Program-made: the position numbers and the translations under genes
Notes under the pieces: model-generated
Told to the model about the DNA's origin: nothing
Database searches by the model: none
The model's input: only the letters and a program-made list of their open reading frames with translations
Origin: Gemmatimonadales bacterium UBA1120
GTDB taxonomy: Bacteria; Gemmatimonadota; Gemmatimonadetes; Longimicrobiales; Gaopeijiaceae
Reading direction: 5' to 3'
NCBI GenBank assembly: GCA_002313925.1
Contig: DCAZ01000105.1
Location: forward strand, 6,334 to 24,568
Length of the DNA: 18,235 nt
Part shown: positions 5,932 to 13,568 of the stretch, in pieces
Position numbering within the stretch: the first letter of the stretch is position 1
Layout of the letters: each line of letters begins with the position of its first letter

Positions 5932-7493
5932 TGAGAAAGGTTCTCCTAATCATTCTAGACGGCTGGGGTCACTCCGACTTCAAGGGATCTCCGACTCCGG
6001 GGAATGCGATTGAATTCGCGAGTGTGCCACACTTCCGTGAACTCTACGATCATTGCCCTCGGACTCGACTTGCTTGCTCGGGTATCGATGTTGGGCTTCC
6101 TGCTGATCAGATGGGTAACTCTCAGGTCGGGCACCTCAATCTGGGAGGGGGACGGATTGTTCCGCAGGATCTAGCTCGCATTGATAAAGAAATCGCGGAC
6201 GGAGTGCTTGCTGATCACCTGGGTCTTGAGATTCTCGTTGCAGGGTTAAGACAGAGTGGAGGGGCTCTTCACATCGCTGGCCTGCTCTCGGACGGAGGAG
6301 TCCATAGTCATATAAGGCACTTTGCAGCCGTCCTAGATCTTCTTCCGTCAGACATCCCGGTGCGGCTGCATTGTTTCATGGATGGACGTGACGCCTCTCC
6401 CCAGGCTGGAACTGATTACGTCAAAGAAATCGGACAGCTTTGTACGAAGGGCACCGATTGGGCTGTTGCCTCAGTTATTGGTCGATATTGGGCGATGGAT
6501 AGGGATAATCGCTGGGACCGGACGAGACGTGCTTACGAATTGATTGTTAATGGTCAAGCTGAAAACTGGACGGACTCTCCGGATTTTCTTGAGGAGAGCT
6601 ACGCTCTTGGTGTTACCGATGAGTTCATTGAGCCCACTGGGATACGTGGTGTTGGTGAGGCGGGAATCAGCGAGGCGGATGCCTTGCTACTAATGAACTT
6701 TCGTGCTGATCGTATGCGGCAGCTTACCTCGGTGATGACTCTCAACAATTTCGATGCCTTCAAACGAGAAGGAGCTATCCCTGGTCGCGTTGTGACCATG
6801 GCTGAATACGATCCAGCACTTCCTGTCTCAGTGGCTTTTCCGCTGGAGCGTCTGGAGGCATGTCTTTCAGAACTGATTTCCCAAGAAGGGCACCAACAAT
6901 TGAAAACTGCGGAAACTGAGAAGTACGCGCACGTCACATATTTTTTTAACGGGGGAGAGGAGCCCCCGTTTGATGGTGAGGATCGCATTCTTGTGCCTTC
7001 TCCAAAAGTTGCTACCTATGATCTTCAGCCCGAGATGAGTGCTCGACCGGTGGCGAATGTGGTTACGGAGGCTATTCGCGATGGGAGGTACGACTTCATC
7101 TTGGTAAATTTTGCAAATCCGGACATGGTAGGGCACACGGGTTCAATCCAAGCTGCGATCGAAGCTGTTGAAGTAGTCGATTCATGCCTCGGTGAACTGA
7201 TTCATTCGGTCGCGGATCACCCAGACTGGGTTGCATTGGTCACTGCTGACCACGGAAATGCTGAGAAGATGCTCAACGACAACGGAGATGTTCATACGGC
7301 TCACACAGTTGAGCCAGTGGACTTCATTGTCTTTGATCCCCGCGATGCCGCACATGAACTAGAGGGCCCTGGGCGCTTAGCTGATGTTGCGCCAACGGTG
7401 TTGCATTTCATGGGCATTTCTTTTCCTGAACAGATGACTGGAAGAAATCTGGTTACCACCGGAAGACGTGATGACTCGGATATGGGCGCATGA
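5931..7493 (+). CDS. gpmI: 2,3-bisphosphoglycerate-independent phosphoglycerate mutase
   Basis: Interconverts 3- and 2-phosphoglycerate in glycolysis and gluconeogenesis in the cytoplasm, using two metal ions and a phosphoserine intermediate. The 520-residue length is normal for the family. The start ILDGWG supplies the first metal Asp (D10), and MGNSQVGHLN carries the catalytic Ser (S64). The inserted phosphotransferase domain has FMDGRDASPQAG and GRYWAMDRDNRWDR. The metal-binding C-terminal half has NPDMVGHTG, TADHGNAEKM and HTAHT. All expected catalytic and metal residues appear present. It heads a + block, and its stop overlaps the start of the first M16 gene (ATGA, 7490-7493), implying coupled translation. 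No Shine-Dalgarno is evident; see the -10 element just upstream. Confidence 0.97.
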   Translation: MRKVLLIILDGWGHSDFKGSPTPGNAIEFASVPHFRELYDHCPRTRLACSGIDVGLPADQMGNSQVGHLNLGGGRIVPQDLARIDKEIADGVLADHLGLEILVAGLRQSGGALHIAGLLSDGGVHSHIRHFAAVLDLLPSDIPVRLHCFMDGRDASPQAGTDYVKEIGQLCTKGTDWAVASVIGRYWAMDRDNRWDRTRRAYELIVNGQAENWTDSPDFLEESYALGVTDEFIEPTGIRGVGEAGISEADALLLMNFRADRMRQLTSVMTLNNFDAFKREGAIPGRVVTMAEYDPALPVSVAFPLERLEACLSELISQEGHQQLKTAETEKYAHVTYFFNGGEEPPFDGEDRILVPSPKVATYDLQPEMSARPVANVVTEAIRDGRYDFILVNFANPDMVGHTGSIQAAIEAVEVVDSCLGELIHSVADHPDWVALVTADHGNAEKMLNDNGDVHTAHTVEPVDFIVFDPRDAAHELEGPGRLADVAPTVLHFMGISFPEQMTGRNLVTTGRRDDSDMGA

Positions 7494-8767
7494 ACCAACT
7501 TGCGATCCCCTTGGAGCGCCATTGTCTGGATAATGGTCTAAAAATAGTCCTTTCCCAGGACAGCACTGTGCCGATAGTGGCAGTGAATATTTGGTATGGG
7601 GTTGGGTCTAGAAACGAACGTCCCGGCCACACGGGCTTCGCGCACCTGTTTGAGCACATGATGTTCCAGGGTTCCAAGCATGTCCCTAAGAACAAGCATT
7701 TTGAACTGATCGAACGTGCTGGGGGGACCCTTAATGCGACCACCTGGTTCGATCGGACCAACTACTTCGAGACAGTCCCTTCCCGAGACCTGGAACTTGC
7801 ACTTTGGCTCGAATCTGACCGGATGGGTTGGATGCTTCCGGCAATGGACCAGGAGAAGCTCGACAACCAACGCGATGTCGTGAAGAATGAAAAACGCCAA
7901 CGGTATGATAACCAGCCATATGGTGACTGGGACCAACGCCTTCAGGCGTTGATCTACCCAAAGGATCATCCTTATCACCACCCGGTGATTGGGTCGGTAG
8001 AAGATCTAGATGCTGCAACACTAGAAGATGTGGCCGCATTTTTTGGTACGTACTATGTCCCGAATAATGCTGTGTTAACGATCGCAGGAGATTTTGACGA
8101 GTCTCAGGTCATGGATCTTGTCCAGCGCTATTTCGGAGAAATTGAAGCCGGAGCGCCTATCCCGCCACTTCCGGGAGACTCGTGTTTGGAGCCAATCATT
8201 GGTGACACTGTTCGAGAGCACGTTTTTGCAGAAGTGCCGCTGGCACGGGTCATCATAGGATTCCGCATTCCCCCCTATTCCTCAGAGGACTTTGCGGTTG
8301 CCGAGGTCTCCCGGGCACTGCTTGGAATGGGACGTGCGTCCCGTCTTTACCGTGCACTTGTTCGTGAGCGCCGTGTTGCGAAGGGGGTTGTGACTTATGC
8401 GTTTCCCCTTCTAACCAACGCCTCCATGCTTCTTACCTGGGCGACTGGATATCCTGATTCGACACCTGAACAACTTGAAGCAGCACTTACGGAAGAGATT
8501 GAAGCTTTAGTAGAAGCAAAACAAAGTGAGGTTGATCGTGCGATAGCTCTGACCGAAACAGACTTGGTGAGAGCGCTAGAGCATGTGGGTGAACGGGCTA
8601 ACCTACTCTCGATGTTTGACCTCTACTTTGATGACCCCGATCGCTTGAACCACGAAATAGATCGACTCAGAGCGGTGACGGTAGAGCAGATCAGGGACTT
8701 TGCAGCCTCACAACTCGGCTCTGATAATCGGGCAGTCCTTGTTTATGAGCCAAAGAGGAAATCTTGA
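7490..8767 (+). CDS. M16-family zinc peptidase, catalytic subunit
   Basis: A 425-residue member of the pitrilysin/insulinase clan. The inverted zinc motif HLFEH is intact (H52, E55, H56), and the distal ligand is probably E134 in the VKNEKRQRY segment, at the usual spacing. The domain plan is a catalytic M16 half (about 8-160) followed by an M16_C-like half (about 190-370) with a LYRALVRERRVAKGV segment. There is no signal peptide at this start. Homologues are found in the cytoplasm or periplasm, so location is uncertain. It overlaps gpmI by 4 nt upstream and the second M16 gene by 4 nt downstream. The product almost certainly pairs with that second protein to form the closed chamber typical of two-chain M16B enzymes. 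Physiological substrates are unknown. Confidence 0.94.
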   Translation: MNQLAIPLERHCLDNGLKIVLSQDSTVPIVAVNIWYGVGSRNERPGHTGFAHLFEHMMFQGSKHVPKNKHFELIERAGGTLNATTWFDRTNYFETVPSRDLELALWLESDRMGWMLPAMDQEKLDNQRDVVKNEKRQRYDNQPYGDWDQRLQALIYPKDHPYHHPVIGSVEDLDAATLEDVAAFFGTYYVPNNAVLTIAGDFDESQVMDLVQRYFGEIEAGAPIPPLPGDSCLEPIIGDTVREHVFAEVPLARVIIGFRIPPYSSEDFAVAEVSRALLGMGRASRLYRALVRERRVAKGVVTYAFPLLTNASMLLTWATGYPDSTPEQLEAALTEEIEALVEAKQSEVDRAIALTETDLVRALEHVGERANLLSMFDLYFDDPDRLNHEIDRLRAVTVEQIRDFAASQLGSDNRAVLVYEPKRKS

Positions 8768-10116
8768 GTCTATTGGATCGCACCCAGCCGCCTGCAAGTG
8801 GAGAAATTCGGCAATTTGATTTTCCAGAAGTTCAGACAGGGGCCCTACCGAATGGACTTGACCTCAAGATTTGCGTACTCCCTCGGTTACCAATTGTAAG
8901 TGTCAATCTGTTTCTTCGGGCGGGGGAGGGGAGCCTGGTTGAAGGGCGGGCAGGAACTGCAGTTCTTACAGGTGATGCTCTCGAGGGCGGCACTCTGAAA
9001 CGCAGCGGTTCCTCGCTTGCTGAAGCTCTGGAGGGAATAGGTGCAAGACTTGGGGTATCGACTGGCTGGGAAGGGACCAGCATCTCAGTATCAGTTCTAG
9101 CGGATCGACTTCCAGAAGCATTTGCTCTTCTAGCTGAAGTCGTTCTGGAACCGGACTTTCCCAGTGTTGAAGTTGACCGTGTACGTGAACAACAGCTCGC
9201 GGAGATACGACAGCGTTCTATGGACCCGTCCGCTCTCGCATCGGATGAAGTTAGTCGTCGCTTCTACGCAGAGGGTCTGCCATATGCTAGGCCACAAGTA
9301 GGGACAGAATCCTCGATCAGCTCAGTGGCACGTGATCAAATCAGGGGTTATGCGGAAGCTTGCTATCGTCCAGGGTCTGGAGGGTTGATCGTTGTTGGTG
9401 ACGTTGACCCAGAGCAGATAAAGTCACTTTCTAGTGAATATTTCGGTTCCTGGATCGGTTCTCCATCCGCGGTAGACAACTTCCGTGTTGATGCACAAAC
9501 ACGCGAGCGCCGCGTGTGGATCCTTGACCGGCCTGGTTCAGTGCAGTCCGAGGTCCGATTAGGTCATGTAGGTGTTGCGCGTACAACCCCAAATTATCTT
9601 CCACTCTCGATTGGCAACCTTCTTCTTGGTGGAACTTTTACCAGCCGCCTTAATCTGAACCTCAGAGAAAGAAATGGCTTCACCTATGGAGTTAGGTCAC
9701 GGTTCAGTTTTCGCTCTCAACCAGGGCCTTTCCAGGTATCAACTGCTGTGGGTAATGAGGTAACGGCCTCTGCCGTTCGGGAAATCCTTTCCGAACTAGA
9801 GTCACTTGTGGTTGACGGTGTGACACGAAAGGAAGTGGATGCGGCTCGTGACTACGCTGCCGGAATATTCGGTCTGCATCTTGAGACTGCTGGCCAGATT
9901 GCCTCTCGACTCAATCAAATCCTCGTGTACGGTCTTCCGGACGACTACTACCATCTATACAGAGACAACATCCGTTCGGTATCAACCGAGGAGGTAACAT
10001 CAGCCGTTAAGGCGCATATTCATCCTGACGAAGTCCAGGTTGTCATCGTTGGTGATGCAGACAGTATTTTAGGTTCAGTGGACGCCCTCGGGCTTGGGCC
10101 ACTAGAAGTTGTTTGA
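8764..10116 (+). CDS. M16-family non-catalytic partner subunit
   Basis: A 450-residue M16 paralogue lacking the HxxEH zinc site. The aligned helix reads GTAVLTGDALEGGT (about 64-77), so it cannot bind zinc there. It keeps the C-terminal Arg/Tyr feature of the partner subunit, in RERNGFTYGVRS with Y308. In two-chain M16 enzymes that pair completes the active site of the catalytic subunit. Start is TTG, overlapping the previous stop as TTGA, with GAGG at 8755-8758 and 5 nt spacing. The order catalytic then non-catalytic subunit, both on one transcript, supports a heterodimer. The first 20 residues are an unremarkable extension without a signal peptide. Confidence 0.92.
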   Translation: MSLLDRTQPPASGEIRQFDFPEVQTGALPNGLDLKICVLPRLPIVSVNLFLRAGEGSLVEGRAGTAVLTGDALEGGTLKRSGSSLAEALEGIGARLGVSTGWEGTSISVSVLADRLPEAFALLAEVVLEPDFPSVEVDRVREQQLAEIRQRSMDPSALASDEVSRRFYAEGLPYARPQVGTESSISSVARDQIRGYAEACYRPGSGGLIVVGDVDPEQIKSLSSEYFGSWIGSPSAVDNFRVDAQTRERRVWILDRPGSVQSEVRLGHVGVARTTPNYLPLSIGNLLLGGTFTSRLNLNLRERNGFTYGVRSRFSFRSQPGPFQVSTAVGNEVTASAVREILSELESLVVDGVTRKEVDAARDYAAGIFGLHLETAGQIASRLNQILVYGLPDDYYHLYRDNIRSVSTEEVTSAVKAHIHPDEVQVVIVGDADSILGSVDALGLGPLEVV

Positions 10117-10220
10117 TCAGAGCCGATATGAAGCGGTAGGATGTCACATTGAGGGTCTACAGGCGTCACACAGAGAGGACGCAAGGTCGACAGACCTATT
10201 GAAGAAAGGGCATTTTCTTG

Positions 10221-10236
10221 TGGCACGGTGCCTGCA
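10221..10236 (+). promoter_or_regulatory. Sigma-54-like promoter upstream of the ECF sigma factor gene
   Basis: TGGCACGGTGCCTGCA fits the -24/-12 consensus TGGCACG-N4-TTGCW with one mismatch (C for the first T of TTGC). The invariant GG (10222-10223) and GC (10234-10235) are exactly 10 nt apart, as sigma-54 requires. The predicted start, near 10247, would leave about 38 nt of leader before the GTG. The site also contains the near-perfect palindrome GGCAC-G-GTGCC, so a repressor operator is an alternative. The rest of the 10117-10284 gap holds a small inverted repeat AGGTC/GACCT (10184-10197), a TATAGT (10265-10270) and nothing else that I can name. Confidence 0.42.
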
Positions 10237-10284
10237 CATTGATATGCCAGCAAAGAGTGTTCTCTATAGTTGAGGAGTTTAGAC

Positions 10285-10938
10285 GTGGCCGGTATCCGCG
10301 AAGACGAGAGCGTCCAGCCTATTGCTCACGAGGGCAAAGCTCACGAGCGAAACTTCAAGCTTCGCGAACTCAGTGACGCAGATGTAGTTCAAGCTTCACT
10401 GGACGGTGATGATCGGGCATTTGGTGAATTGGTCCGACGTTATGACCAAAGACTACTCAATTTTGTCTATCGGACTATCGGAGACCGGGAGCGGAGTGAA
10501 GATCTGATTCAGGAAACTTTTGTTCGAGTCTATAGGCATCTACACAGGTTTGATCAGTCGAAGAAGTTCTCAACATGGATCTACACGATCTCGAGCAACC
10601 TAGCCAAGAACGAACTCAGAAATAGGTCGCGCAATCCGTTGGTACTTTTCCAGACGATTAAAAAGAACTGGAGTACCGACGACAGACCACTAGAGTGGGA
10701 GGACCCGAAGTACAAACCTGATGATCTCTACAGGAAGCGCTACCTGAGGGCGAGGGTAGAGGAGGCTGTTGAGGAGTTACCAAAGCACCATAGGATGGTG
10801 TTTGTGCTTCGAGAGTTGGAGGGGAAGACCTATGAAGAGATCGCGGAGATCACTGGATGTAACCTTGGGACAGTAAAGAGCCGCCTGAACCGCGCTCGCA
10901 ATAATTTTGCGAAGATTATCGCACCCATGATTGAGTAA
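10285..10938 (+). CDS. ECF-type RNA polymerase sigma factor
   Basis: A 217-residue group IV sigma factor that redirects RNA polymerase to a stress or envelope regulon. Region 2 is about residues 35-105 (AFGELVRRYDQRLLNFVYR, then DLIQETFVRVYRHLHRF for -10 recognition). A linker with an Arg/Lys-rich stretch follows. Region 4 is about 155-212, with LPKHHRMVFVLRELEG and the helix-turn-helix YEEIAEITGCNLGTVKSRLNRAR for -35 recognition. The GTG at 10285 is preferred over the frame's earlier TTG at 10270 because GAGGAG (10272-10277) lies 7 nt before it. The N-terminal 25 residues are a charged extension. The downstream gene encodes its probable anti-sigma factor, but a 129-nt gap with two hairpins separates them. 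Confidence 0.94.
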   Translation: MAGIREDESVQPIAHEGKAHERNFKLRELSDADVVQASLDGDDRAFGELVRRYDQRLLNFVYRTIGDRERSEDLIQETFVRVYRHLHRFDQSKKFSTWIYTISSNLAKNELRNRSRNPLVLFQTIKKNWSTDDRPLEWEDPKYKPDDLYRKRYLRARVEEAVEELPKHHRMVFVLRELEGKTYEEIAEITGCNLGTVKSRLNRARNNFAKIIAPMIE

Positions 10939-10961
10939 AGGACTGAGATCTGAAAATAAAT

Positions 10962-10988
10962 TCTCTACCAAAAAAGAGCAGGTAGAGA
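10962..10988 (+). repeat. Hairpin 1 between sigma and anti-sigma genes
   Basis: TCTCTACC (10962-10969) is perfectly complementary to GGTAGAGA (10981-10988) around an 11-nt A-rich loop. It starts 24 nt after the sigma factor stop and is followed 5 nt later by a second, stronger hairpin. It could act in attenuation, processing or mRNA stability. Confidence 0.6.
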
Positions 10989-10993
10989 GGACC

Positions 10994-11025
10994 GCGGCCC
11001 CACGGGATCAAGCCGGTGGGGCCGC
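10994..11025 (+). terminator. Hairpin 2, strong GC-rich stem, possible U-less terminator or attenuator
   Basis: GCGGCCCCAC (10994-11003) pairs perfectly with GTGGGGCCGC (11016-11025) over a 12-nt loop, which can pair further through GG and CC. A ten-pair, nine-GC stem is far beyond chance for an intergenic gap. The downstream sequence AACTGTTGG has no T-run, so classical intrinsic termination is unlikely. A U-less terminator, RNA-processing block or regulator of the sigma/anti-sigma ratio are options. Confidence 0.5.
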
Positions 11026-11067
11026 AACTGTTGGAACCCGTGTGTGGTGGGTGCAGTATCAGTCTCA

Positions 11068-11655
11068 ATGACTTGTTCCGAATACTTCAAGAATTTTTCC
11101 GATCTTATAGACGGAAACACGGCAGAGGAGGACGTACGGGCCTTCGAGGAGCACCTTAATGAGTGCTCTGCGTGTAGTCGTCACCGGCGCGTGATCGAAC
11201 AAGGTTCGGCGCTCTTACGGACCCTGCCAAAGCCGAAACTGAGCGAGAACTTTGTACCTAGGCTTAGGCACCGACTTCATCATGTTGATGATCAGTATTC
11301 TCTCCGCAGTGCAGCTTCTTTTGCTATGCCGCCGGCTCTGCTAGCGATGGCAGTCATCCTCATGATCGTTTCTTGGTTACCTGTACTCAGGGATGCTACT
11401 CCCGAGATAGCTCTCGAGACGGTTGTCGTGGAGCAACCTCCCCTGCAGGTCACGCGGCAGCCCTTAGTCATGAGTTCGTCTTCATCTGGATTTGTTGTGT
11501 ATCCTTTTGCCGACCTCAGTGAACAAGCACTCTCGGATTTCCGGCAAGAATTGTGGAATGAAGCTCACGCATTGCTCTTCGAGTACTCACCCCTGTCCCA
11601 ACGTTCCCGACAGCGTGGTGTGCTTCGTCGCGCAGGACTCGGTCAGCAACGCTAG
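11068..11655 (+). CDS. Membrane anti-sigma factor with zinc-binding (ZAS) domain
   Basis: A 195-residue probable partner that holds the upstream ECF sigma factor inactive at the inner membrane. The N-terminus carries the zinc anti-sigma pattern: C3, H29, C33 and C36 in C-x25-H-x3-C-x2-C (MTCSEY...HLNECSAC). A transmembrane segment spans about 85-107 (FAMPPALLAMAVILMIVSWLPVL), leaving about 88 residues outside, with a Ser-rich stretch and no recognised sensor domain. The ATG at 11068 was chosen because this family begins right at the M-x-C motif. The frame extends to GTG codons at 11044 and 11047, and no start has a clear Shine-Dalgarno. Release of the sigma factor would involve thiol/zinc change or proteolysis; neither is shown here. 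Confidence 0.88.
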   Translation: MTCSEYFKNFSDLIDGNTAEEDVRAFEEHLNECSACSRHRRVIEQGSALLRTLPKPKLSENFVPRLRHRLHHVDDQYSLRSAASFAMPPALLAMAVILMIVSWLPVLRDATPEIALETVVVEQPPLQVTRQPLVMSSSSSGFVVYPFADLSEQALSDFRQELWNEAHALLFEYSPLSQRSRQRGVLRRAGLGQQR

Positions 11656-11723
11656 AGAGCCAGCTTCGGCGGATTGTCTCGGGCAGCACTTTCACTGGAC
11701 GAATGCCGACTTAGTTTGATCGA

Positions 11724-12725
11724 GTGACAATACCTCAACTCCCTCCCGCGCTTGCCAAGGTTCGAGGTGGTGTCTTCTATCTGCACGGTGAAGACGCTTT
11801 CCGTAAGGAACAGGTGGTTACTGCCCTGATTGATGCGCACCTCGATCCCGCGACCCAAGACTTTAATCTCGACCAACTAAGGGGTACTGAAACTGAGGTA
11901 GAAACTGTGGCCTCAATCATGGCCACTCCGCCGATGATGGCTGAATGGCGTGTAGTTGTGGTACGAGAGGTGGAAGGATTCGCTTCAGGTAAGAAGGCTC
12001 GTGAAACCATGCTGGAGGTTGTTAGAAATCCGCCACCTGGTCTCGCGTTAATCCTGAGTTGCACGGTGCCACGGGGTTCCAGAGCTAAGTTCTACCGAGA
12101 CCTTTCAAGCCTATCCCATTCGGTAGAATTCAAGACATTCACGAGTGCGGATCTTCCAGGCTGGTTAATCAACAGGGCCCGGGAAGCTTATTCGGTGGAA
12201 ATTGAGGTAGAGGCAGCGCAGGCACTCTCATCAGCGATCGGAACGAATCTAGGGGTACTGGACCGCGAACTAGAGAAACTCACTGACTTCTTGGGAGATC
12301 GCTCACTTATAACGATCGATGATGTTGAAGCTGTTGGAACGAAACTCCCGTCACAGGATCGTTGGCGTTGGTTTGACCTCGTCGGTGAACGCCGATTTCA
12401 GGAAGCACTAACGGGTCTCGACGTTCTGATTGGGCAAGGTGAATCAGGGGTCGGGCTCGTGATAGGCTTAGCAAATCATCTGTTGCGGTTAGGGGTCGCA
12501 TCGACCAAAGGTTTCCGTAGTCTAGAGGCGGCGCTTCCACCTCACCAAAAGTGGTTGGCAAAGCGGGTGATGGCCCAATCCAAGAAATGGCCACCAGGTG
12601 AGCTCGACGCTGCTATTGAAGGATTACTCCGGGCTGATCGTCTCTTGAAGGCATCGCCGCAAAGTGATCAACACTTTGTCGAAGAGTGGCTATTGGGTCT
12701 GATGTCACGGGCCGTTGCCGCATGA
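11724..12725 (+). CDS. holA: DNA polymerase III delta subunit
   Basis: Clamp-loader delta subunit, which opens the beta sliding clamp during replication. At 333 residues it has normal length. Features: the N-terminal YLHGEDAFRKEQVV (about 19-32; as expected for delta, no true Walker A), TPPMMAEWRVVVVREV (67-82), the central GTNLGVLDRELEKL typical of delta subunits, and the C-terminal collar region with LANHLLRLG and LLRADRLLKASP. Start is GTG with a poor ribosome binding site. The 68-nt gap after the anti-sigma gene (11656-11723) shows nothing notable. The TGA overlaps the ATG of the SPOR-domain gene by 4 nt. Confidence 0.95.
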   Translation: MTIPQLPPALAKVRGGVFYLHGEDAFRKEQVVTALIDAHLDPATQDFNLDQLRGTETEVETVASIMATPPMMAEWRVVVVREVEGFASGKKARETMLEVVRNPPPGLALILSCTVPRGSRAKFYRDLSSLSHSVEFKTFTSADLPGWLINRAREAYSVEIEVEAAQALSSAIGTNLGVLDRELEKLTDFLGDRSLITIDDVEAVGTKLPSQDRWRWFDLVGERRFQEALTGLDVLIGQGESGVGLVIGLANHLLRLGVASTKGFRSLEAALPPHQKWLAKRVMAQSKKWPPGELDAAIEGLLRADRLLKASPQSDQHFVEEWLLGLMSRAVAA

Positions 12726-13528
12726 TAGGTCGTCTAAATGGAATCGGGCTGTTGATTCTTGCTATGTCATCCCTGGTTCCTCTCCCCGGAGGGGCTCAGA
12801 CGGATGCTATTAGGCTCCCAGAGATTGAAGAACTTGCGCAAAATGGTCGTTCTGATGAGGCACGGGCTGCTTTATTAGGCTGGTGGGAAGAATCCCGGGT
12901 CCTCGCATCGAGAGAAGAACGCCAGTACGCCCTCTGGCTACGTGGCCGCCTTACCGTTGACCCATCACAGGCCGTAAGGGACTTCCAGCGTCTGGTCGTA
13001 GAATATCCGGCCGGGCCCTTTACTGCCCGGGCGCTTTACAGGCTTATCCAGGAAGCTTATGAAAGAGGTCGTACCGCAGATTTCGAACGGCATATGGCAT
13101 CCCTCTCGCGAGATTACCCTGGCTCGTCAGTGTTGGCTGAAGCCGAAGCATGGATCAGTGGAGCCCCAGGGGCAGCCCCCCCTCTGGTTATACGATCTAC
13201 AATTTCTGAGCTGCCTGTTGAGGATCAAGATGATGCCGCGACTCCGGCTGATACAGCACCGTATTCAGTTCAGTTGGGGGCATTCTCAAATGAGGGGCGT
13301 GCCGCCGCGCTCTTCGATCTTGCTCGTGCAGCTGATCTGAATGTTAGGTTGGTGCGGATGCCACAAAGTAACTTGATCCATGTGCGTGCAGGTCACTTTG
13401 AGACCTCGATAGAAGCGACGGAATTCTCAAGACGAGTGACCGGGCTTGGATTCACGGCGGCTGTTGTACGAGATGCGCAAGATGAGGAGTTGGTCCGCAG
13501 TAGTTTCAGAGTTCCCAGTAATGACTAA
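12722..13528 (+). CDS. Secreted SPOR-domain protein with TPR-like repeats
   Basis: A 268-residue exported protein. The signal peptide runs to about residue 25 (hydrophobic GIGLLILAMSSLVPLPGGA). Residues about 30-150 form helical pairs resembling tetratricopeptide repeats (QRLVVEYPAGPFTARALYRLIQEAY, SRDYPGSSVLAEAEAW). A short acidic Pro/Ala linker leads to a C-terminal SPOR domain from about 179 to 255, recognised by YSVQLGAFSNEGRA and by LIHVRAGHF. SPOR domains bind denuded glycan strands of peptidoglycan at the division septum, so a role in cell-wall or division-site biology is inferred. The start is the ATG overlapping the holA stop (ATGA). An upstream extension to 12686 inside holA is unnecessary. 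Confidence 0.9.
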   Translation: MIGRLNGIGLLILAMSSLVPLPGGAQTDAIRLPEIEELAQNGRSDEARAALLGWWEESRVLASREERQYALWLRGRLTVDPSQAVRDFQRLVVEYPAGPFTARALYRLIQEAYERGRTADFERHMASLSRDYPGSSVLAEAEAWISGAPGAAPPLVIRSTISELPVEDQDDAATPADTAPYSVQLGAFSNEGRAAALFDLARAADLNVRLVRMPQSNLIHVRAGHFETSIEATEFSRRVTGLGFTAAVVRDAQDEELVRSSFRVPSND

Positions 13529-13552
13529 GCACATTAAAATCGTCGATTACTG
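13516..13552 (+). repeat. Hairpin across the SPOR-gene stop, upstream of mutS
   Basis: CAGTAATGAC (13516-13525) pairs with GTC-g-ATTACTG (13542-13552), ten pairs with one bulged G, around a 16-nt AT-rich loop containing the TAA. It has no T-tract. It ends 16 nt before the mutS ATG and could limit readthrough or translation of mutS. This is inference from position. Confidence 0.4.
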
Positions 13553-13568
13553 ACATTCATCCTTGAGC

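Noticed and set aside
7538..7981. 147-residue minus-strand open frame opposite the first M16 gene
   Set aside because: It is antisense to the conserved zinc-site region, with no family features or ribosome binding site.
10962..11025. Classical Rho-independent terminator
   Set aside because: Neither hairpin is followed by a T-run on the + strand. On the minus strand the T6 is inside the loop of the other hairpin and too far from the GC stem.
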